Assembly (NCBI RefSeq): GCF_900302475.1
Contig: NZ_OMOQ01000001.1
Location: forward strand, 2,232,001 to 2,296,000
From: Defluviimonas aquaemixtae
Lineage (GTDB): Bacteria; Pseudomonadota; Alphaproteobacteria; Rhodobacterales; Rhodobacteraceae
Direction: 5' to 3'
DNA length: 64,000 bases
In this document: one piece after another, positions 24,409-34,966 of the stretch
Layout of the letters: each line of letters begins with the position of its first letter
How positions within the stretch are numbered: the first letter of the stretch is position 1
The notes under the pieces: model-generated
What the model saw: only the letters and a program-made list of their open reading frames with translations
Database searches by the model: none
What the model was told of the DNA's origin: nothing
Made by a program: the position numbers and the translations under genes

Positions 24409-24671
24409 GGCTGCCCCCCTTCCCTGTCAGGCGCCGATTTCTCCTTCGCTTTCTTTATGCCATAGAGCAAGGGTTTGCGAAACATCGACACGACCGCCGC
24501 GATCGCGGCGAGCGCTACCCAGGGATTGGTTTCGACCGCGAGCCAGGCCACGAGCGCCAGCGCGGAGGCGAGAAGGATGAACCCCAGCGGCATCTGGTAC
24601 CGCAACGGCAGGAAGGCAACGACCGTAGCAGCGACCACCCAGAGACAGGCGAATGCCATCGACCAGATCAT
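24405..24671 (-). CDS. DUF2484 small membrane protein (copy 1)
   Basis: The protein has 88 residues with three predicted membrane segments (about 4-20, 29-45, 52-68) and a charged C-terminus (KKAKEKSAPDREGGQP). It follows murC by about 42 bases on the same strand and overlaps its paralogue by 4 bases. Tandem copies indicate a local duplication; they have diverged considerably but keep the same topology. Its usual neighbour murB is missing here. No function can be read from the sequence. Confidence 0.8.
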   Translation of the reverse strand: MIWSMAFACLWVVAATVVAFLPLRYQMPLGFILLASALALVAWLAVETNPWVALAAIAAVVSMFRKPLLYGIKKAKEKSAPDREGGQP

Positions 24672-24713
24672 AACGTCGTTTGCTTCAAGGCGGGCGAAGC
24701 CTCCACCACCGGA

Positions 24714-26120
24714 TCAGGCCTTCAGACGGTCGGGCAGCGCGTTGGCCCAGATCGAGATCGTGCCGGCGCCGAGGCAGACGACCATGTCGCCGGGCCTCGC
24801 CTGTTCGCGGACCAGCCGCTCCAGATCGGCCTCGTCGAGGATGGCGCGGGCGTGGCGGTGGCCGTGAGCAACGAGGCCGGCGACCAGATCGTCGCGGCTC
24901 GCGCCAGGGATCGGGTCCTCGCCCGCGGCGTAGACTTCGGCGATGGCGACGACGTCGGCCTCATTGAAGCAGGTGCAGAAATCCTCGAACAGCGTCGACA
25001 GACGAGAGTAGCGATGCGGCTGATGGACGGCGATCACGCGGCCCTTCGTTGCCTGGCGAGCGGCTTTCAGGACGGCGGCGATTTCCACCGGATGGTGACC
25101 GTAGTCGTCGATGATCGTCACGCCCCCCAGAACCTCGCCCACCTTGGTGAAGCGCCGGTTCACACCACCAAAATTCGCGAGCGCATCACGGATCTCGTCC
25201 TTTTTCATGCCGAGATGGCGGGCCACGGCGACGGCGGCGAGGGCATTCGAGACATTGTGGTCGCCGGGCATGGGCAGCGTGCAGCGCTCGATCACGGAGT
25301 CCGTGCCCTCGCCTTGCAGCGCGATGTCGAAATGGGCGACCCCCGCATCGTAGGTCAGATTCACGGCACGCACGTCCGCCTGCGCGTTGAAGCCGAAGGT
25401 GATGATCCGGCGATCGGTGATGCGGCCCACGAGCGTCTGCACTTCGGGATGATCCGTGCAGCACACGGCGGCGCCGTAGAAGGGGATGTTGGAGACGAAG
25501 TCGTAAAAGCCCTGCCGAAGCTTGTCGAAATCGCCCCAGTGTTCCATGTGCTCGGGGTCGATATTAGTGACGATGGCAATCGTTGCGGGCAGCCGGTTGA
25601 ACGAGCCGTCGCTCTCGTCGGCCTCGACCACCATCCACTCACCCGCGCCCGCGCGCGCGTTCGAGCCATAGGCATGAATGATGCCGCCATTGATAACTGT
25701 GGGGTCGAAACCGCCCTTGTCGAGAAGCGTCGCGACCATCGTCGTCGTCGTCGTCTTGCCGTGTGTGCCCGCGACCGCGACGTTCGAGCGAAGCCGCATG
25801 AGTTCGGCCAGCATCTCGGCCCGGCGCACGACAGGCAGGCCGCGCCGCCGCGCCTCCTCGAGTTCGGGGTTGCCCTTCTTGATCGCCGAGGAGATCACGA
25901 CGACTGCCGCCTCCCCTAGATTTTCAGCCTTCTGGCCCTCGAAGAAGGTTGCCCCCAGCTTCACCAGCCGGTCGGTGATCTTCGACGCTTTCGCGTCGGA
26001 GCCCTGTACGGGGTAGCCGAGCGTGATCAGAACCTCGGCGATCCCCGACATGCCAATGCCGCCGATGCCCACGAAATGAATCGGACCAAGTTCTCCGGGC
26101 AGCTTCGTGGCGGCGTTCAT
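24714..26120 (-). CDS. murC: UDP-N-acetylmuramate--L-alanine ligase MurC
   Basis: The protein has 468 residues, normal for MurC. The N-terminal Rossmann motif [17 protein letters not shown] is diagnostic of MurC, the P-loop is [20 protein letters not shown], and the C-terminal ligase domain shows [18 protein letters not shown] and HQPHRYSRL. It adds L-Ala to UDP-MurNAc in the cytoplasm, the first amino-acid step of peptidoglycan precursor synthesis. The start overlaps the murG stop by 4 bases. It is the last recognisable dcw enzyme before the T6SS island. Confidence 0.98.
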   Translation of the reverse strand: MNAATKLPGELGPIHFVGIGGIGMSGIAEVLITLGYPVQGSDAKASKITDRLVKLGATFFEGQKAENLGEAAVVVISSAIKKGNPELEEARRRGLPVVRRAEMLAELMRLRSNVAVAGTHGKTTTTTMVATLLDKGGFDPTVINGGIIHAYGSNARAGAGEWMVVEADESDGSFNRLPATIAIVTNIDPEHMEHWGDFDKLRQGFYDFVSNIPFYGAAVCCTDHPEVQTLVGRITDRRIITFGFNAQADVRAVNLTYDAGVAHFDIALQGEGTDSVIERCTLPMPGDHNVSNALAAVAVARHLGMKKDEIRDALANFGGVNRRFTKVGEVLGGVTIIDDYGHHPVEIAAVLKAARQATKGRVIAVHQPHRYSRLSTLFEDFCTCFNEADVVAIAEVYAAGEDPIPGASRDDLVAGLVAHGHRHARAILDEADLERLVREQARPGDMVVCLGAGTISIWANALPDRLKA

Positions 26121-27214
26121 GTGCTCTCTTTCGTTGTCAGGGCCTCAACCAGGGTGACGAGCCGGTCGGTGGCGTCGGGAATGCCGTGTGCGAGCGCGGC
26201 ATGGGCCATGCGGACGGCGGCATCCGGGTTTTCCAGGATCGCGGCGACATGCCCCGAGAGTGTGGCGGCGTCAAGCCGGGATTCGGGAATGAGGATTGCC
26301 GCCTCGGCGGCAACGAGGCCGCGGGCATTCGCGGTCTGGTGATCATTCGCGGCGGCGGCGAAGGGCACGAGGATCGACGGCCGGCCGATGACCGAGATGT
26401 CGGCGACCGACGAGGCGCCCGAGCGCGAGATGACGAGCTGCGCGTCGGCGAGCCGGCTCGGGATGTCGGAGAAGAAGGGCGCGACCTCGGCCTTTATCCC
26501 CGCCTCGGCATAGGCGGCATTGACGCGCGCCTCGTCCTCGGGCCGGGCCTGGTGGGCAACGCGGATGCGTGTGCGCAAGGTATCGGGCAGCGTGGCGAGC
26601 GCGCCGGGCACCACATCCGAGAGCACTCGTGCGCCCTGGCTGCCACCGATGACGAGAAGACTCATCGGGTAGTCACCGGGCGGGATATAGGGTGCACCTG
26701 CACGTTCCAGGACCGCCGCGCGCACCGGGTTGCCGGTGTGGTGGCCCTCCACACCGTCAGGCAGGTCGGTCGGCCAGGTGCCACAGCCGATCCAGCGGAC
26801 CCGCCTGGCGAAGATCTGGTTCACGCGGCCGAGGACGCCGTTCTGTTCGTGGATCATATGCGGCACACGCAGGATCATCGCGGCCGCAAGTGCCGGGATC
26901 GTCGGGTATCCGCCGAAGCCAACTACTGCATTTGGCCGGTTGCGCAGCATCCGCCAGACGGCCCCGATCACGCCGACTGCCAGCCGAACGGGCACCGTGA
27001 GCTTCGCTAGCGGGCCGCCGCGCGCGAAGGTCGCCGACGCGACCCGTTCGACCGTGACCGCTTTCGGATAGCCGCCCGCGTAGCGCGCACCGCGCGCGTC
27101 GGTCGAGAGCTTCACCCGCCAGCCCTTCGACACCATCGCCTCCGCGAGCGCCTGGGCGGGAAACATGTGCCCTCCGGTCCCACCGGCCGCGATCAGAAGC
27201 AAGGGCGCAGCCAT
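26117..27214 (-). CDS. murG: MurG lipid II synthase (GlcNAc transferase)
   Basis: The protein has 365 residues. MurG motifs are all present: [19 protein letters not shown] at the N-terminus, [30 protein letters not shown], and the donor site [20 protein letters not shown]. It transfers GlcNAc from UDP-GlcNAc to lipid I on the inner face of the membrane. The start overlaps the end of ftsW by one base (position 27214) and its stop overlaps murC, so ftsW-murG-murC are translationally coupled. Confidence 0.98.
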   Translation of the reverse strand: MAAPLLLIAAGGTGGHMFPAQALAEAMVSKGWRVKLSTDARGARYAGGYPKAVTVERVASATFARGGPLAKLTVPVRLAVGVIGAVWRMLRNRPNAVVGFGGYPTIPALAAAMILRVPHMIHEQNGVLGRVNQIFARRVRWIGCGTWPTDLPDGVEGHHTGNPVRAAVLERAGAPYIPPGDYPMSLLVIGGSQGARVLSDVVPGALATLPDTLRTRIRVAHQARPEDEARVNAAYAEAGIKAEVAPFFSDIPSRLADAQLVISRSGASSVADISVIGRPSILVPFAAAANDHQTANARGLVAAEAAILIPESRLDAATLSGHVAAILENPDAAVRMAHAALAHGIPDATDRLVTLVEALTTKEST

Positions 27215-28380
27215 CAGCGGCCCCGCTTGATGATGTAGTCCTCGATCCGGCCCTGCGGCCGCATCCGGGTGAAGGCCAGAAGCATGCCCATCGCGATGCC
27301 GCTCGCGATCACCGACGAGCCGCCGTAGCTCACGAAGGGCAACGTCATGCCCTTCGCGGGCAGGAGCCGCACGGCGACCCCCATGTTGATGAGCGCCTGG
27401 ACCCCGAAGGTGCAGGCGAGCCCGGTTCCCGCGAGCCGGATAAATGGGTCACGCTCGCTCATCAGGCGGAATAGGGAGCGCGCGGTGATGACCGCATAGA
27501 GCGCGAGGATGAAGAGTACGAGGACGAGGCCGTATTCCTCGGCTGCGACCGCGATAATGAAATCGGTGTGCGCGTCGGGCAGCGACCATTTGACAGTCCC
27601 CTCGCCCACACCGACGCCAAAGATGCCGCCTTCCTGGATAGCGTTCGTGGCGTAGCCGATCTGGGTTCTGGGATCGATATCGGCAGCGAGAAACCCGTCG
27701 ATCCGGCGGGCAAAGTGTTCGGATGCGTCGTAGGCGAATATGCCGCCCGCGACGACGAGTCCGGCGATTACCGTCAGAAGCACGAAAGGCGCGCCGGCCA
27801 CAAAATACATCACGCCCCAGGCGAACAGGACAAGGCAGGCCTGCCCGAAATCGGGCTGAAGCGCGAGGAAGAAGACGATGACGATCGCCAGCGCGAATGA
27901 ATAGAGCCGCCCCGGAGGGCCGCCGATTTCCTGGCTCGCGGCCATGAGCCAGGCGGTGAGGATGACGAAGCCGGGCTTAAGGAATTCCGAGGGCTGGAAA
28001 CTGCCGAAACCAAGCGAATACCAGCGTACCGCACCTTTGCCGAAGTCGGTCCCGAACACCGGCAAGAGCGCGAGCGCCGCGAAGGCCGCGAGAAAGCCGA
28101 GGACTCCCAGGCGCCGGGCCATGTCGGGTGACATCATCGAGGCGACAAGCATCGCCACCATCGCGGCGGCGCCGAAGACGGCCTGCCTGGTGACATAATA
28201 GAACGGCTCAAGCCCATTCTTCTCGGCCAGTGGCACAGATGCAGCGAGGCCAAGAAGAAGGCCGATCCCGAAAAGAACCATCACGCCTGTAAGGGACCAC
28301 TTGTCGATGGTGCGCCACCAGCGTGGAAGAACAGGCTCGCCTGCCCGCACGGGCACCGTGCCGTAGACCATCTCAGTCAT
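27214..28380 (-). CDS. ftsW: FtsW SEDS-family septal peptidoglycan polymerase
   Basis: The protein has 388 residues with about ten hydrophobic spans. SEDS signatures include [40 protein letters not shown] and, near the end, [19 protein letters not shown]. FtsW polymerises lipid II glycan at the septum with its partner FtsI, encoded in the same cluster. Upstream, 112 bases separate it from the GFA gene; this gap starts with GC-rich sequence and shows no clear promoter. Confidence 0.97.
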   Translation of the reverse strand: MTEMVYGTVPVRAGEPVLPRWWRTIDKWSLTGVMVLFGIGLLLGLAASVPLAEKNGLEPFYYVTRQAVFGAAAMVAMLVASMMSPDMARRLGVLGFLAAFAALALLPVFGTDFGKGAVRWYSLGFGSFQPSEFLKPGFVILTAWLMAASQEIGGPPGRLYSFALAIVIVFFLALQPDFGQACLVLFAWGVMYFVAGAPFVLLTVIAGLVVAGGIFAYDASEHFARRIDGFLAADIDPRTQIGYATNAIQEGGIFGVGVGEGTVKWSLPDAHTDFIIAVAAEEYGLVLVLFILALYAVITARSLFRLMSERDPFIRLAGTGLACTFGVQALINMGVAVRLLPAKGMTLPFVSYGGSSVIASGIAMGMLLAFTRMRPQGRIEDYIIKRGR

Positions 28381-28492
28381 GGGATACCGCCTTCACTGCC
28401 TCACTTACGCCCGTTTGCCGGGTCTCGCGGCGGAGTTTAGCCGAGAACGGACGAACGCGCTAGGGGCGGGTGAGCCGCAATTAATGGCCGGA

Positions 28493-28966
28493 TCACGGCT
28501 TCGCCTGCCGCGCGATCAGCGCCTCGCGCCGGGCGAGGCTTTCGGGCGGCCAGTGCTCGCTTCTCCGGTAGTATTCGGGCACGGCGGGCACGCTTTCCGG
28601 CAGGGCGTACCATGGCAGCCTGGTCGCGGTGAAGATGTGGATGTCGGGCGGACATGCGGCGGGATTGTCGAGCGTGCCGACGCGGACGAAGGCCATGGCG
28701 CGGCCCGCACCCGAATAGTGCGACCAGAGGGCCACGTGACAGTCCGGGCAGCGCAGGACAATCTGGCCCTTGCCGGAGCTCGAGGGCGTGTCGATTTCTA
28801 TGGGTGCGCCGGAGAGCAGTTCCACACGGTCCGCCTCGATCATTGCGTTGATCGCATGTGGACCGCCGGATTCGCGCTGGCACCAGGTGCAGTGACAGGC
28901 ATGGACGAAAAGCGGTGTGTCGGTCAGCCTGTAACGGATCTTCCCGCAGGTGCAGCGTCCCTCCAT
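28493..28966 (-). CDS. GFA/CENP-V domain zinc protein
   Basis: The protein has 157 residues. It belongs to the GFA (glutathione-dependent formaldehyde-activating enzyme-like) family, shown by its Cys pattern: CTCGKIRY at the N-terminus, HACHCTWCQRESGG, and RCPDCHVALWSHY. These cysteines bind zinc. Most members are not shown to act on formaldehyde and this one has no assigned substrate. It sits between ftsW and murD on the same strand, a position also seen in related genomes, but it has no known cell-wall role. The start at 28966 gives the family-typical first Cys at residue 5. Confidence 0.85.
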   Translation of the reverse strand: MEGRCTCGKIRYRLTDTPLFVHACHCTWCQRESGGPHAINAMIEADRVELLSGAPIEIDTPSSSGKGQIVLRCPDCHVALWSHYSGAGRAMAFVRVGTLDNPAACPPDIHIFTATRLPWYALPESVPAVPEYYRRSEHWPPESLARREALIARQAKP

Positions 28967-29038
28967 TCAAGACCTCCTTTCGCAAGTGCCCCGGTCAACC
29001 CAATGTCTTTCGGCCGCGCGCAAGCAGATCGCCGCGCT

Positions 29039-30451
29039 TCATCCCTTCGCACGGGCGAGGAGCGCCGTCACCCGTGCGACGAAATCCTCGCCCCGCTTCT
29101 CGAAATCCGGATACTGATCGAAGCTCGCCGCCGCGGGCGCGAGAAGCACAGTGTCGCCCGGCTTAGCCTCCTGCGCAGCGCGGGTCACCGCCCTCTCCAT
29201 CGTTTCGCAGATCTCGTGCGGCGTCTCCCCGAGTTGAAGCGCGAAATCGCGGGCCGAGTGGCCGATGAGATAGGCCTTCTTCACCGAGTCGAGATGGGGG
29301 ACCAGAGAGGCGATCCCGCCGCCCTTGCCGAGGCCGCCAACGATCCAGCGGATATTATCGAAAGCCTGCAACGCCTTGGCCGCGCTGTCAGCGTTCGTCG
29401 CCTTGGAGTCGTTGACATAGCGGACTCCACCCACCTCGGCGACGAGCTGACTGCGGTGCGGCAGCCCTGCGAATGAGCGAAACGCCGCCTCGACGACTTT
29501 CGGCGCGAGGCCGAGCGTGCGGACAGCGGCATAGGCCGCGCAGGCGTTCTGGTGGTTGTGAGCGCCGGGCAGCCCGCTGATCTCGCGCAGGTCGATCGAG
29601 GCAACCTGCCGTCCCTTCCGCCATTCCGAGAGGAACCCCTTGCGCGCAAAGACGGACCAGCCAGGCCCGTCGAGCTTCTCGCCCGACGAGACGCGGATCA
29701 CACGGTCGTCGCCCGCGCCCTGGGCCATCTGGTTCGCGAGAAACCGCCCTTCCACCTCGTCCACGCCGATGACGGCGCGGTCAGGCCCTCCCTCGGAGAA
29801 GAGCCGACGCTTGGCGGCGAAGTAGCCGCCGATGCCGCCGTGCCGATCGAGATGATCGGGCGTGAGGTTCGTAAAGACCGCGATGTCCGGGGTAAGTGCG
29901 CGCGCAAGCTCGGCCTGGTATGAGCTGAGTTCGATCACTACGACCTCGCCATCCTGCGCCGGGTCGAGGTCGAGGACACCTCGGCCGATATTTCCAGCCA
30001 TCTGTGCGGGCCGCCCGGCCTCGGACAGGATGTGATGGATGAGCGCGGTCGTCGTCGATTTGCCGTTCGACCCGGTCACGGCGATTACCTTGGGCGTCTT
30101 GTCCATCCGGCCCCAGTCGCGGGTCGACCAGGACCGGAAGAAGAGCCCGATGTCGTTGTCGACCGGCACGCCCTCGGCCATCGCGCGGGCGATCAGCCGG
30201 TTCGGTTCTGGATAGAGATGCGGGATGCCGGGGGAGACCACGAGGCAGACAACCTCGTCCCAGGCGTCGCGACGGGTAAGATCGGTCAACTCGAAGCCCT
30301 GCGCCACCGCATTGTCGCGTGCCTCGGGGCTGTCGTCCCAGAGGCAGGGCTCGGCCCCACCGGCGGACAGCGCGCGCGCTGTCGCGAGGCCCGACCGGCC
30401 GAGGCCGAGCACGGCGACCTTCCTGCCTGAAAATCCCTGAACCGGAATCAT
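29039..30451 (-). CDS. murD: UDP-N-acetylmuramoyl-L-alanine--D-glutamate ligase MurD
   Basis: I set the start at ATG 30451 (470 residues), where [20 protein letters not shown] begins the normal MurD N-terminus and GGGGGAG lies about 3 bases upstream. An open extension to 30613 is low-complexity Arg/Pro and unlikely. The P-loop is [17 protein letters not shown], followed by the Mur-ligase stretch [10 protein letters not shown] and, at the C-terminus, [17 protein letters not shown]. MurD adds D-Glu to UDP-MurNAc-L-Ala. It is separated from mraY by inserted genes and its start faces the plus-strand FKBP gene 186 bases away, so it probably has its own promoter. Confidence 0.97.
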   Translation of the reverse strand: MIPVQGFSGRKVAVLGLGRSGLATARALSAGGAEPCLWDDSPEARDNAVAQGFELTDLTRRDAWDEVVCLVVSPGIPHLYPEPNRLIARAMAEGVPVDNDIGLFFRSWSTRDWGRMDKTPKVIAVTGSNGKSTTTALIHHILSEAGRPAQMAGNIGRGVLDLDPAQDGEVVVIELSSYQAELARALTPDIAVFTNLTPDHLDRHGGIGGYFAAKRRLFSEGGPDRAVIGVDEVEGRFLANQMAQGAGDDRVIRVSSGEKLDGPGWSVFARKGFLSEWRKGRQVASIDLREISGLPGAHNHQNACAAYAAVRTLGLAPKVVEAAFRSFAGLPHRSQLVAEVGGVRYVNDSKATNADSAAKALQAFDNIRWIVGGLGKGGGIASLVPHLDSVKKAYLIGHSARDFALQLGETPHEICETMERAVTRAAQEAKPGDTVLLAPAAASFDQYPDFEKRGEDFVARVTALLARAKG

Positions 30452-30636
30452 GGCTCCCCCGAAACCTTGTGCCCGCGGGACAATGCCCGCTGGCCCAACG
30501 CTCCGCAAGCGTCGCCGCCCGCCCGGCCGACTGGGCCGGGGTTTACGCCGAAAGGCAGGACCGCTAGGCTGACGGCTCGTGAGCACCCGCGACGGCGCGG
30601 CCTCCTCATTCACTCCCGAAATTCTGAAAGGACGAC

Positions 30637-31065
30637 ATGACCCAGGTAAAGACGGGCGACACCGTGAATATCCACTATCGCGGCACGCTGCAGGACGGTA
30701 CTGAGTTCGATTCCTCGCAAGGGCGGGACCCGCTGCAATTCGAGGTCGGTTCCGGTCAGATCATTCCGGGGCTGGACAAGGCGCTGCCAGGCATGGCGGA
30801 GGGTGAGCGCAAGACGGTCGAAGTGCCATGCGCCGAGGCCTACGGCGAGGCGCGGCCGGAGGCGCGCCACGATGTGCCGCGCGCCACTATTCCCGACCAC
30901 ATTCCGCTCGATATCGGAACGCGGCTTCAGATGCAGTCGCCCGACGGAAAGGCTGTGTCCGTCACGGTGGCCCATGTGACGGAAGAGGCGGTGACGCTGG
31001 ACGCCAACCATCCACTTGCGGGCGAGGACCTGACTTTCGAGATCGAGCTCGTCTCGATCGACTAA
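30637..31065 (+). CDS. FKBP-type peptidyl-prolyl isomerase (SlyD-like)
   Basis: The protein has 142 residues. The FKBP core is clear: [20 protein letters not shown] then [16 protein letters not shown], with the insert-in-flap region after residue 65 and the return [12 protein letters not shown] at the C-terminus, the two-domain SlyD-type layout. The His-rich metal tail of E. coli SlyD is absent. It catalyses prolyl isomerisation and acts as a chaperone in the cytoplasm. GAAAGGACGAC precedes the ATG. The gene is the only plus-strand gene inside the dcw cluster and ends 6 bases from the convergent SDR gene. Confidence 0.93.
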   Translation: MTQVKTGDTVNIHYRGTLQDGTEFDSSQGRDPLQFEVGSGQIIPGLDKALPGMAEGERKTVEVPCAEAYGEARPEARHDVPRATIPDHIPLDIGTRLQMQSPDGKAVSVTVAHVTEEAVTLDANHPLAGEDLTFEIELVSID

Positions 31066-31071
31066 GCGCGG

Positions 31072-31743
31072 CTACCAGTCGATGGGCTTGCGGTCGCGGA
31101 AGAAGCCGCCCGTAGGCCCATCATCTGGCAATAGCGCGAGCCAAAGCGCGGTGTCGGCGCCCTTCTCTGGGCTGCGTGTCGCGGCCGCGCCGCCCATCCG
31201 GGTGCGCACCCAGCCGGGGCACGTCGCATTGATCTTGACGCCCGGCGGAAGGTCGCGCGGCAACGCCTTGGTCAGCGCGTTGAGCGCGGCCTTGGCGATG
31301 CCGTAGGCGCCGGGGCCACCCAGGCCGTGCGCGAAGCTGCCCCAGTCGGACGAGAGGTTGACGATCCGTCCCCAGCCGGTCTTTTGCCAGCGCGGGAGGT
31401 TCAGCCGGATCAGATCAAGCGGTGCCGCGACCATCACCTGCATTGCACTGTCGAAGTCGCTGTCGGGCGCCAAGAGCGAGACGTGGTTGAGGATGCCGGC
31501 GTTGTTGACGAGGATGTCGAAGCCGCCCGCCTCGGTCATCGCGCCGAAGTAGCTGTCGGGGTCTTCGAGGTCGAACCGGACCGACCCACAACCGAGGGCT
31601 TGCGCGGCCTCGGACCCGGAATCGGAGTCGCGAACGCCGATCGTGACGGCGCAGCCCTTCGCGACCAAGCCCTCGGCGATCGCCCGCCCGATACCCCGAT
31701 TGCCACCGGTAACGAGCGCTGTCGGACGTGAGGGAGGTGGCAT
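31072..31743 (-). CDS. Short-chain dehydrogenase/reductase
   Basis: The protein has 223 residues, a classical SDR. It shows the cofactor motif TGGNRGIG, the NNAG motif (ILVNNAGIL), a catalytic Ser region (IVNLSSDWG) and the YxxxK pair (YGIAKAAL). A C-terminal CPGWVRTRMGG is usual for these enzymes. The substrate cannot be read from sequence. The Rossmann loop ends VRDSDS, with Arg at a position that may favour NADP(H), which is a weak inference. It follows the DUF2161 gene on the same strand by 21 bases and is not a normal member of the dcw cluster. Confidence 0.9.
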   Translation of the reverse strand: MPPPSRPTALVTGGNRGIGRAIAEGLVAKGCAVTIGVRDSDSGSEAAQALGCGSVRFDLEDPDSYFGAMTEAGGFDILVNNAGILNHVSLLAPDSDFDSAMQVMVAAPLDLIRLNLPRWQKTGWGRIVNLSSDWGSFAHGLGGPGAYGIAKAALNALTKALPRDLPPGVKINATCPGWVRTRMGGAAATRSPEKGADTALWLALLPDDGPTGGFFRDRKPIDW

Positions 31744-31764
31744 GACGTATCCCTTCGCTTCGGG

Positions 31765-32433
31765 TTAGAGGTCGATCGCGCCGTATTCCGCGATGGCCGC
31801 ATGACCGCTGGGGCTCAGCGCATAGATACCTCGCTCCACCCGGTTGAACCAGCCGTAGTGGTCCGTCCGCATCATCGCACCCGCCCGCGCGACACCGGTT
31901 TCGGCAGCCACAACTGAGGCCTTGCATGGACCCTTCGCAGCAAGAAGGTGAGCGCAGCGAAGCGCATCTTGCCGGTACGCGGTCACGTGCTTCACGCCGG
32001 ACGCGCCGCCCACGTTCGGATCGCCGACACGGCGGTCGAATTCCCGGATCAACCGACCTGCGCGGCGACTGTTCTTGCGCGGCGCATACTGTCCCGGGTC
32101 CAGATGCGCCTCGACGTGGGGCGGATCACCGATACGCACCGCCAAAAGGCCAAGGCCGAGACGGCGGCAGAGCCGGATGACGTCCTTGTAGCGCAACTTC
32201 CAGCCACGCTCCGTCGCGACGGGAACTGCGAGGTAGACGTGATCGAACAGCGTCTGCCGGGCGACACCCTGCATGACGAGCGCGAGCGAGAAGGTCAGCT
32301 TCAGTTCAACAACGACCGCCGGTTCGTCCCCGCGCCGCGCGAGAATGTCGCAATCGCCAATCTCCGCCTTCACCTCGTAACCCTGCGCCTCCAGATGCGC
32401 CTTGACCGGGGCGTAGAGGTCGCTTTCCCGCAT
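31765..32433 (-). CDS. DUF2161 family putative PD-(D/E)XK-fold protein
   Basis: The protein has 222 residues. It matches DUF2161, found mainly in alphaproteobacteria and predicted to have a PD-(D/E)XK phosphodiesterase fold: the catalytic-type pattern is visible as EIGDCDILARRGDEPAVVVE followed by LKL (D...E-x-K, about residues 27-45). The C-terminal third (from RQDALRCAHLLA) looks like a winged-helix (AAETGVARAGAMMRTDHYGW, then FNRVERGIYALS). The activity is unknown. It lies 5 bases downstream of mraY on the same strand and is a regular neighbour of mraY/murD in related genomes. Confidence 0.85.
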   Translation of the reverse strand: MRESDLYAPVKAHLEAQGYEVKAEIGDCDILARRGDEPAVVVELKLTFSLALVMQGVARQTLFDHVYLAVPVATERGWKLRYKDVIRLCRRLGLGLLAVRIGDPPHVEAHLDPGQYAPRKNSRRAGRLIREFDRRVGDPNVGGASGVKHVTAYRQDALRCAHLLAAKGPCKASVVAAETGVARAGAMMRTDHYGWFNRVERGIYALSPSGHAAIAEYGAIDL

Positions 32434-32438
32434 TCCTC

Positions 32439-33521
32439 TCAGCGCAGCTTGAGCGTCGCCAGCCCGATCAGCGCGAGGATCAGCGAGATGATCCAGAACC
32501 GGATGACGATCTGCGGCTCCGCCCAGCCCTTCTTCTCGAAGTGGTGGTGGATCGGCGCCATGAGGAAGACGCGCTTTCCGGTGCGCTTGAAATAGGCGAC
32601 CTGGATGATGACCGACAGCGCCTCGACCACGAAGAGGCCGCCAACGATGGCGAGCACGATCTCGTGCTTGGTCACGACCGCAATCGCACCCAGAGCGCCG
32701 CCGAGTGCGAGCGATCCGGTATCGCCCATGAAGACCGCCGCCGGTGGCGCATTGTACCAGAGAAATCCGAGCCCGCCGCCGATGAGCGCTGCGGTGAAGA
32801 TGAAGATCTCGCCCGTCCCCGGCACGTAGTGGACGCCAAGATAATCGGTGAAGTCGGTCCGGCCGACCGCATAGGCGATGACGCCGAGCGTTCCCGCCGC
32901 GATCATCACCGGCATGACGGCCAACCCGTCGAGGCCGTCGGTCAGGTTCACAGCGTTCGCCGCGCCGACGATCACGACCATCGCGAACGGAACGAAAAAC
33001 CAGCCGAGATTAAAGAGCGCGTCCTTGAAGACCGGGAAGGCAAGCTGATTAGTGAGATCTGCGGGATGAACATAGGCCGCCATACCGCCCGCAAGCGCCG
33101 CGACCGCGAGGCCAAGAACAAAGCGCCCGCGCGAGGACGTACCCTTGCTGCTGTTTTTCGTGACCTTGGCGTAGTCGTCGGCGAAACCGATCAGGCCAAA
33201 GCTCAGCGTCACGAACAGGACGATCCAGATATAAGGATTGTCGAGCCGCGCCCATAGAAGCGTCGAGACAAGCAGCGCCGAGAGGATTAGAAGACCCCCC
33301 ATTGTCGGCGTGCCGGCCTTGGCAAAATGGCTTTGCGGGCCGTCGTCGCGGATCGGCTGGCCCTTTTTCTGCTTGCGCCTGAGAAGATTGATCAGCGGAT
33401 TGCCGAACAGGAATCCAAAGACGAGCGCCGTGAAGAAGGCCGCGCCCGCGCGAAAGGTGATGTAGCGGAAGAGGTTGAAGACATCCCCTCCCTCCGCAAG
33501 TCCGGATAGCCAATAGAGCAT
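32439..33521 (-). CDS. mraY: MraY phospho-MurNAc-pentapeptide translocase
   Basis: The protein has 360 residues, a multi-span membrane enzyme of standard length. All MraY motifs are present: [21 protein letters not shown] (catalytic Asp pair), [27 protein letters not shown] and [12 protein letters not shown]. It makes lipid I by joining UDP-MurNAc-pentapeptide to undecaprenyl phosphate. The start overlaps the murF stop by one base, so the two are translationally coupled. Confidence 0.98.
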   Translation of the reverse strand: MLYWLSGLAEGGDVFNLFRYITFRAGAAFFTALVFGFLFGNPLINLLRRKQKKGQPIRDDGPQSHFAKAGTPTMGGLLILSALLVSTLLWARLDNPYIWIVLFVTLSFGLIGFADDYAKVTKNSSKGTSSRGRFVLGLAVAALAGGMAAYVHPADLTNQLAFPVFKDALFNLGWFFVPFAMVVIVGAANAVNLTDGLDGLAVMPVMIAAGTLGVIAYAVGRTDFTDYLGVHYVPGTGEIFIFTAALIGGGLGFLWYNAPPAAVFMGDTGSLALGGALGAIAVVTKHEIVLAIVGGLFVVEALSVIIQVAYFKRTGKRVFLMAPIHHHFEKKGWAEPQIVIRFWIISLILALIGLATLKLR

Positions 33522-34966
33522 TACTCGGTCCCCCGCGCTACGCCCGCGCCCGGTTGCCCGAGTTTCCTCAGCGCGTCAACCACAAGGCTGACCTTCGAGC
33601 CTTTGGAGCCCTTGACCAGAACGACATCGCCGGCATCGGCGAGTTGATGGGCGCGCGCCGCCAGTTCTTCCGCCGTGCCCACCCATTCTCCGCGCCGGCG
33701 GTTCGACAGGCGCTCCCAGAGGCTCCGCATCCGAGGGCCGACGCAGTGAACGACATGGACTTCTCGGATGGCAGGGTGCCCGGCCAGGTCGGCATGCAGC
33801 GACGTTTCCTCTGCCCCAAGCTCCAGCATGTCACCCAGAATCGCGACGCGACGGCCTTCGAGGAAGCGGCCGATGCCGTCGCGCGGCGCGGTCTGGCCAA
33901 GGACCTGAAGGGCCGCGTCCATCGACGCAGGGTTGGCGTTGAATGCGTCGTCGATCAGGTCGAAGCTGAGATTCTCGTCGACGATGTCGAGATAGATGCG
34001 CTCGCGCTGACCCCGTCCGGCGGGCGGCACCCACTGGCCGAGATCGCAGGCCGCGACAGCGGGATCTGCGCCAACCGCCTCCGCCGCCGCGAGCGCGGCG
34101 AGCGCGTTCATGGCGAAATGTCGCCCGGCCGTCAGCACCTTGAACAACCGGGGCGACCCCCTGCGGTCGGCCTTCACGATCGTCGTGTCGCGGGCGATCG
34201 TCGCATCGAGGAGGCGGTAGTCATCCGCCGCATCGGTGCCAAAACGGATCAGGCGCCCGGCCCCTGCAGCGGCCGCTTCCAGGATTGGCGAAACCGTGAG
34301 GCCGGAGGGGAGGATAGCGGTGCCGTCCGGCTCCAGCCCTTCGAAGATCGCAGCCTTCTCGCGCGCGATGGCCTCAATTCCGTCGAAAGCGGCGAGATGC
34401 GCCGCCGCGACCGTCGTGATCAAAGCGACATGCGGCCGGGCGAGACGCGCGAGCGGCGCGATCTCGCCGGGATGGTTCATGCCGATCTCGATCACCGCGA
34501 AGTCGGCGTCCTTGGGCAGCCGAGCGAGAGTGATGGGCACGCCCCAGTGGTTATTGAAGCTCGCCTCGGCGGCGTGGACCCGGCCCTGACCGCCAAGGAT
34601 CGCGCGCAGCATCTCCTTCGTGGAAGTCTTGCCGACCGAGCCGGTCACGGCGACGACGCAGGCTTTTGAACGCGCGCGGCCTGCGGCTCCAAGTGCGGTC
34701 AGGCCTTCAAGCACATCGGGCACGATGAGAAGCGGATCGTCTTCGGAACAGCCTTCGGGGATGCGTGACACCATCGCGGCGGCGGCACCTCTCTTCAGCG
34801 CATCCGCCACGAAGTCGTGCCCGTCGCGCACGTCTTTCAGAGCAACGAAGAAATCGCCGGGCCCGAGTGTACGGGTGTCGATGGACAGACCCGTCGCCTC
34901 GAAGCCCCGCGTGGCGCGGCCGCCCGTCGCGGCGGCGGCTTCGGTGGAGGTCCAGAGCACGGCCAT
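33521..34966 (-). CDS. murF: MurF UDP-MurNAc-tripeptide--D-Ala-D-Ala ligase
   Basis: The protein has 481 residues. It carries the P-loop [20 protein letters not shown], the family segment [13 protein letters not shown] and the C-terminal [14 protein letters not shown] and ILGDMLELG. MurF adds D-Ala-D-Ala, completing the pentapeptide precursor. It overlaps murE by one base at its start and mraY by one base at its end, as in the classic murE-murF-mraY order. Confidence 0.98.
   Translation of the reverse strand: MAVLWTSTEAAAATGGRATRGFEATGLSIDTRTLGPGDFFVALKDVRDGHDFVADALKRGAAAAMVSRIPEGCSEDDPLLIVPDVLEGLTALGAAGRARSKACVVAVTGSVGKTSTKEMLRAILGGQGRVHAAEASFNNHWGVPITLARLPKDADFAVIEIGMNHPGEIAPLARLARPHVALITTVAAAHLAAFDGIEAIAREKAAIFEGLEPDGTAILPSGLTVSPILEAAAAGAGRLIRFGTDAADDYRLLDATIARDTTIVKADRRGSPRLFKVLTAGRHFAMNALAALAAAEAVGADPAVAACDLGQWVPPAGRGQRERIYLDIVDENLSFDLIDDAFNANPASMDAALQVLGQTAPRDGIGRFLEGRRVAILGDMLELGAEETSLHADLAGHPAIREVHVVHCVGPRMRSLWERLSNRRRGEWVGTAEELAARAHQLADAGDVVLVKGSKGSKVSLVVDALRKLGQPGAGVARGTE

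Noticed and set aside
29039..30613. Longer MurD with 54 extra N-terminal residues
   Set aside because: The extension is Arg/Pro-rich low complexity; the family start and ribosome site are at 30451.
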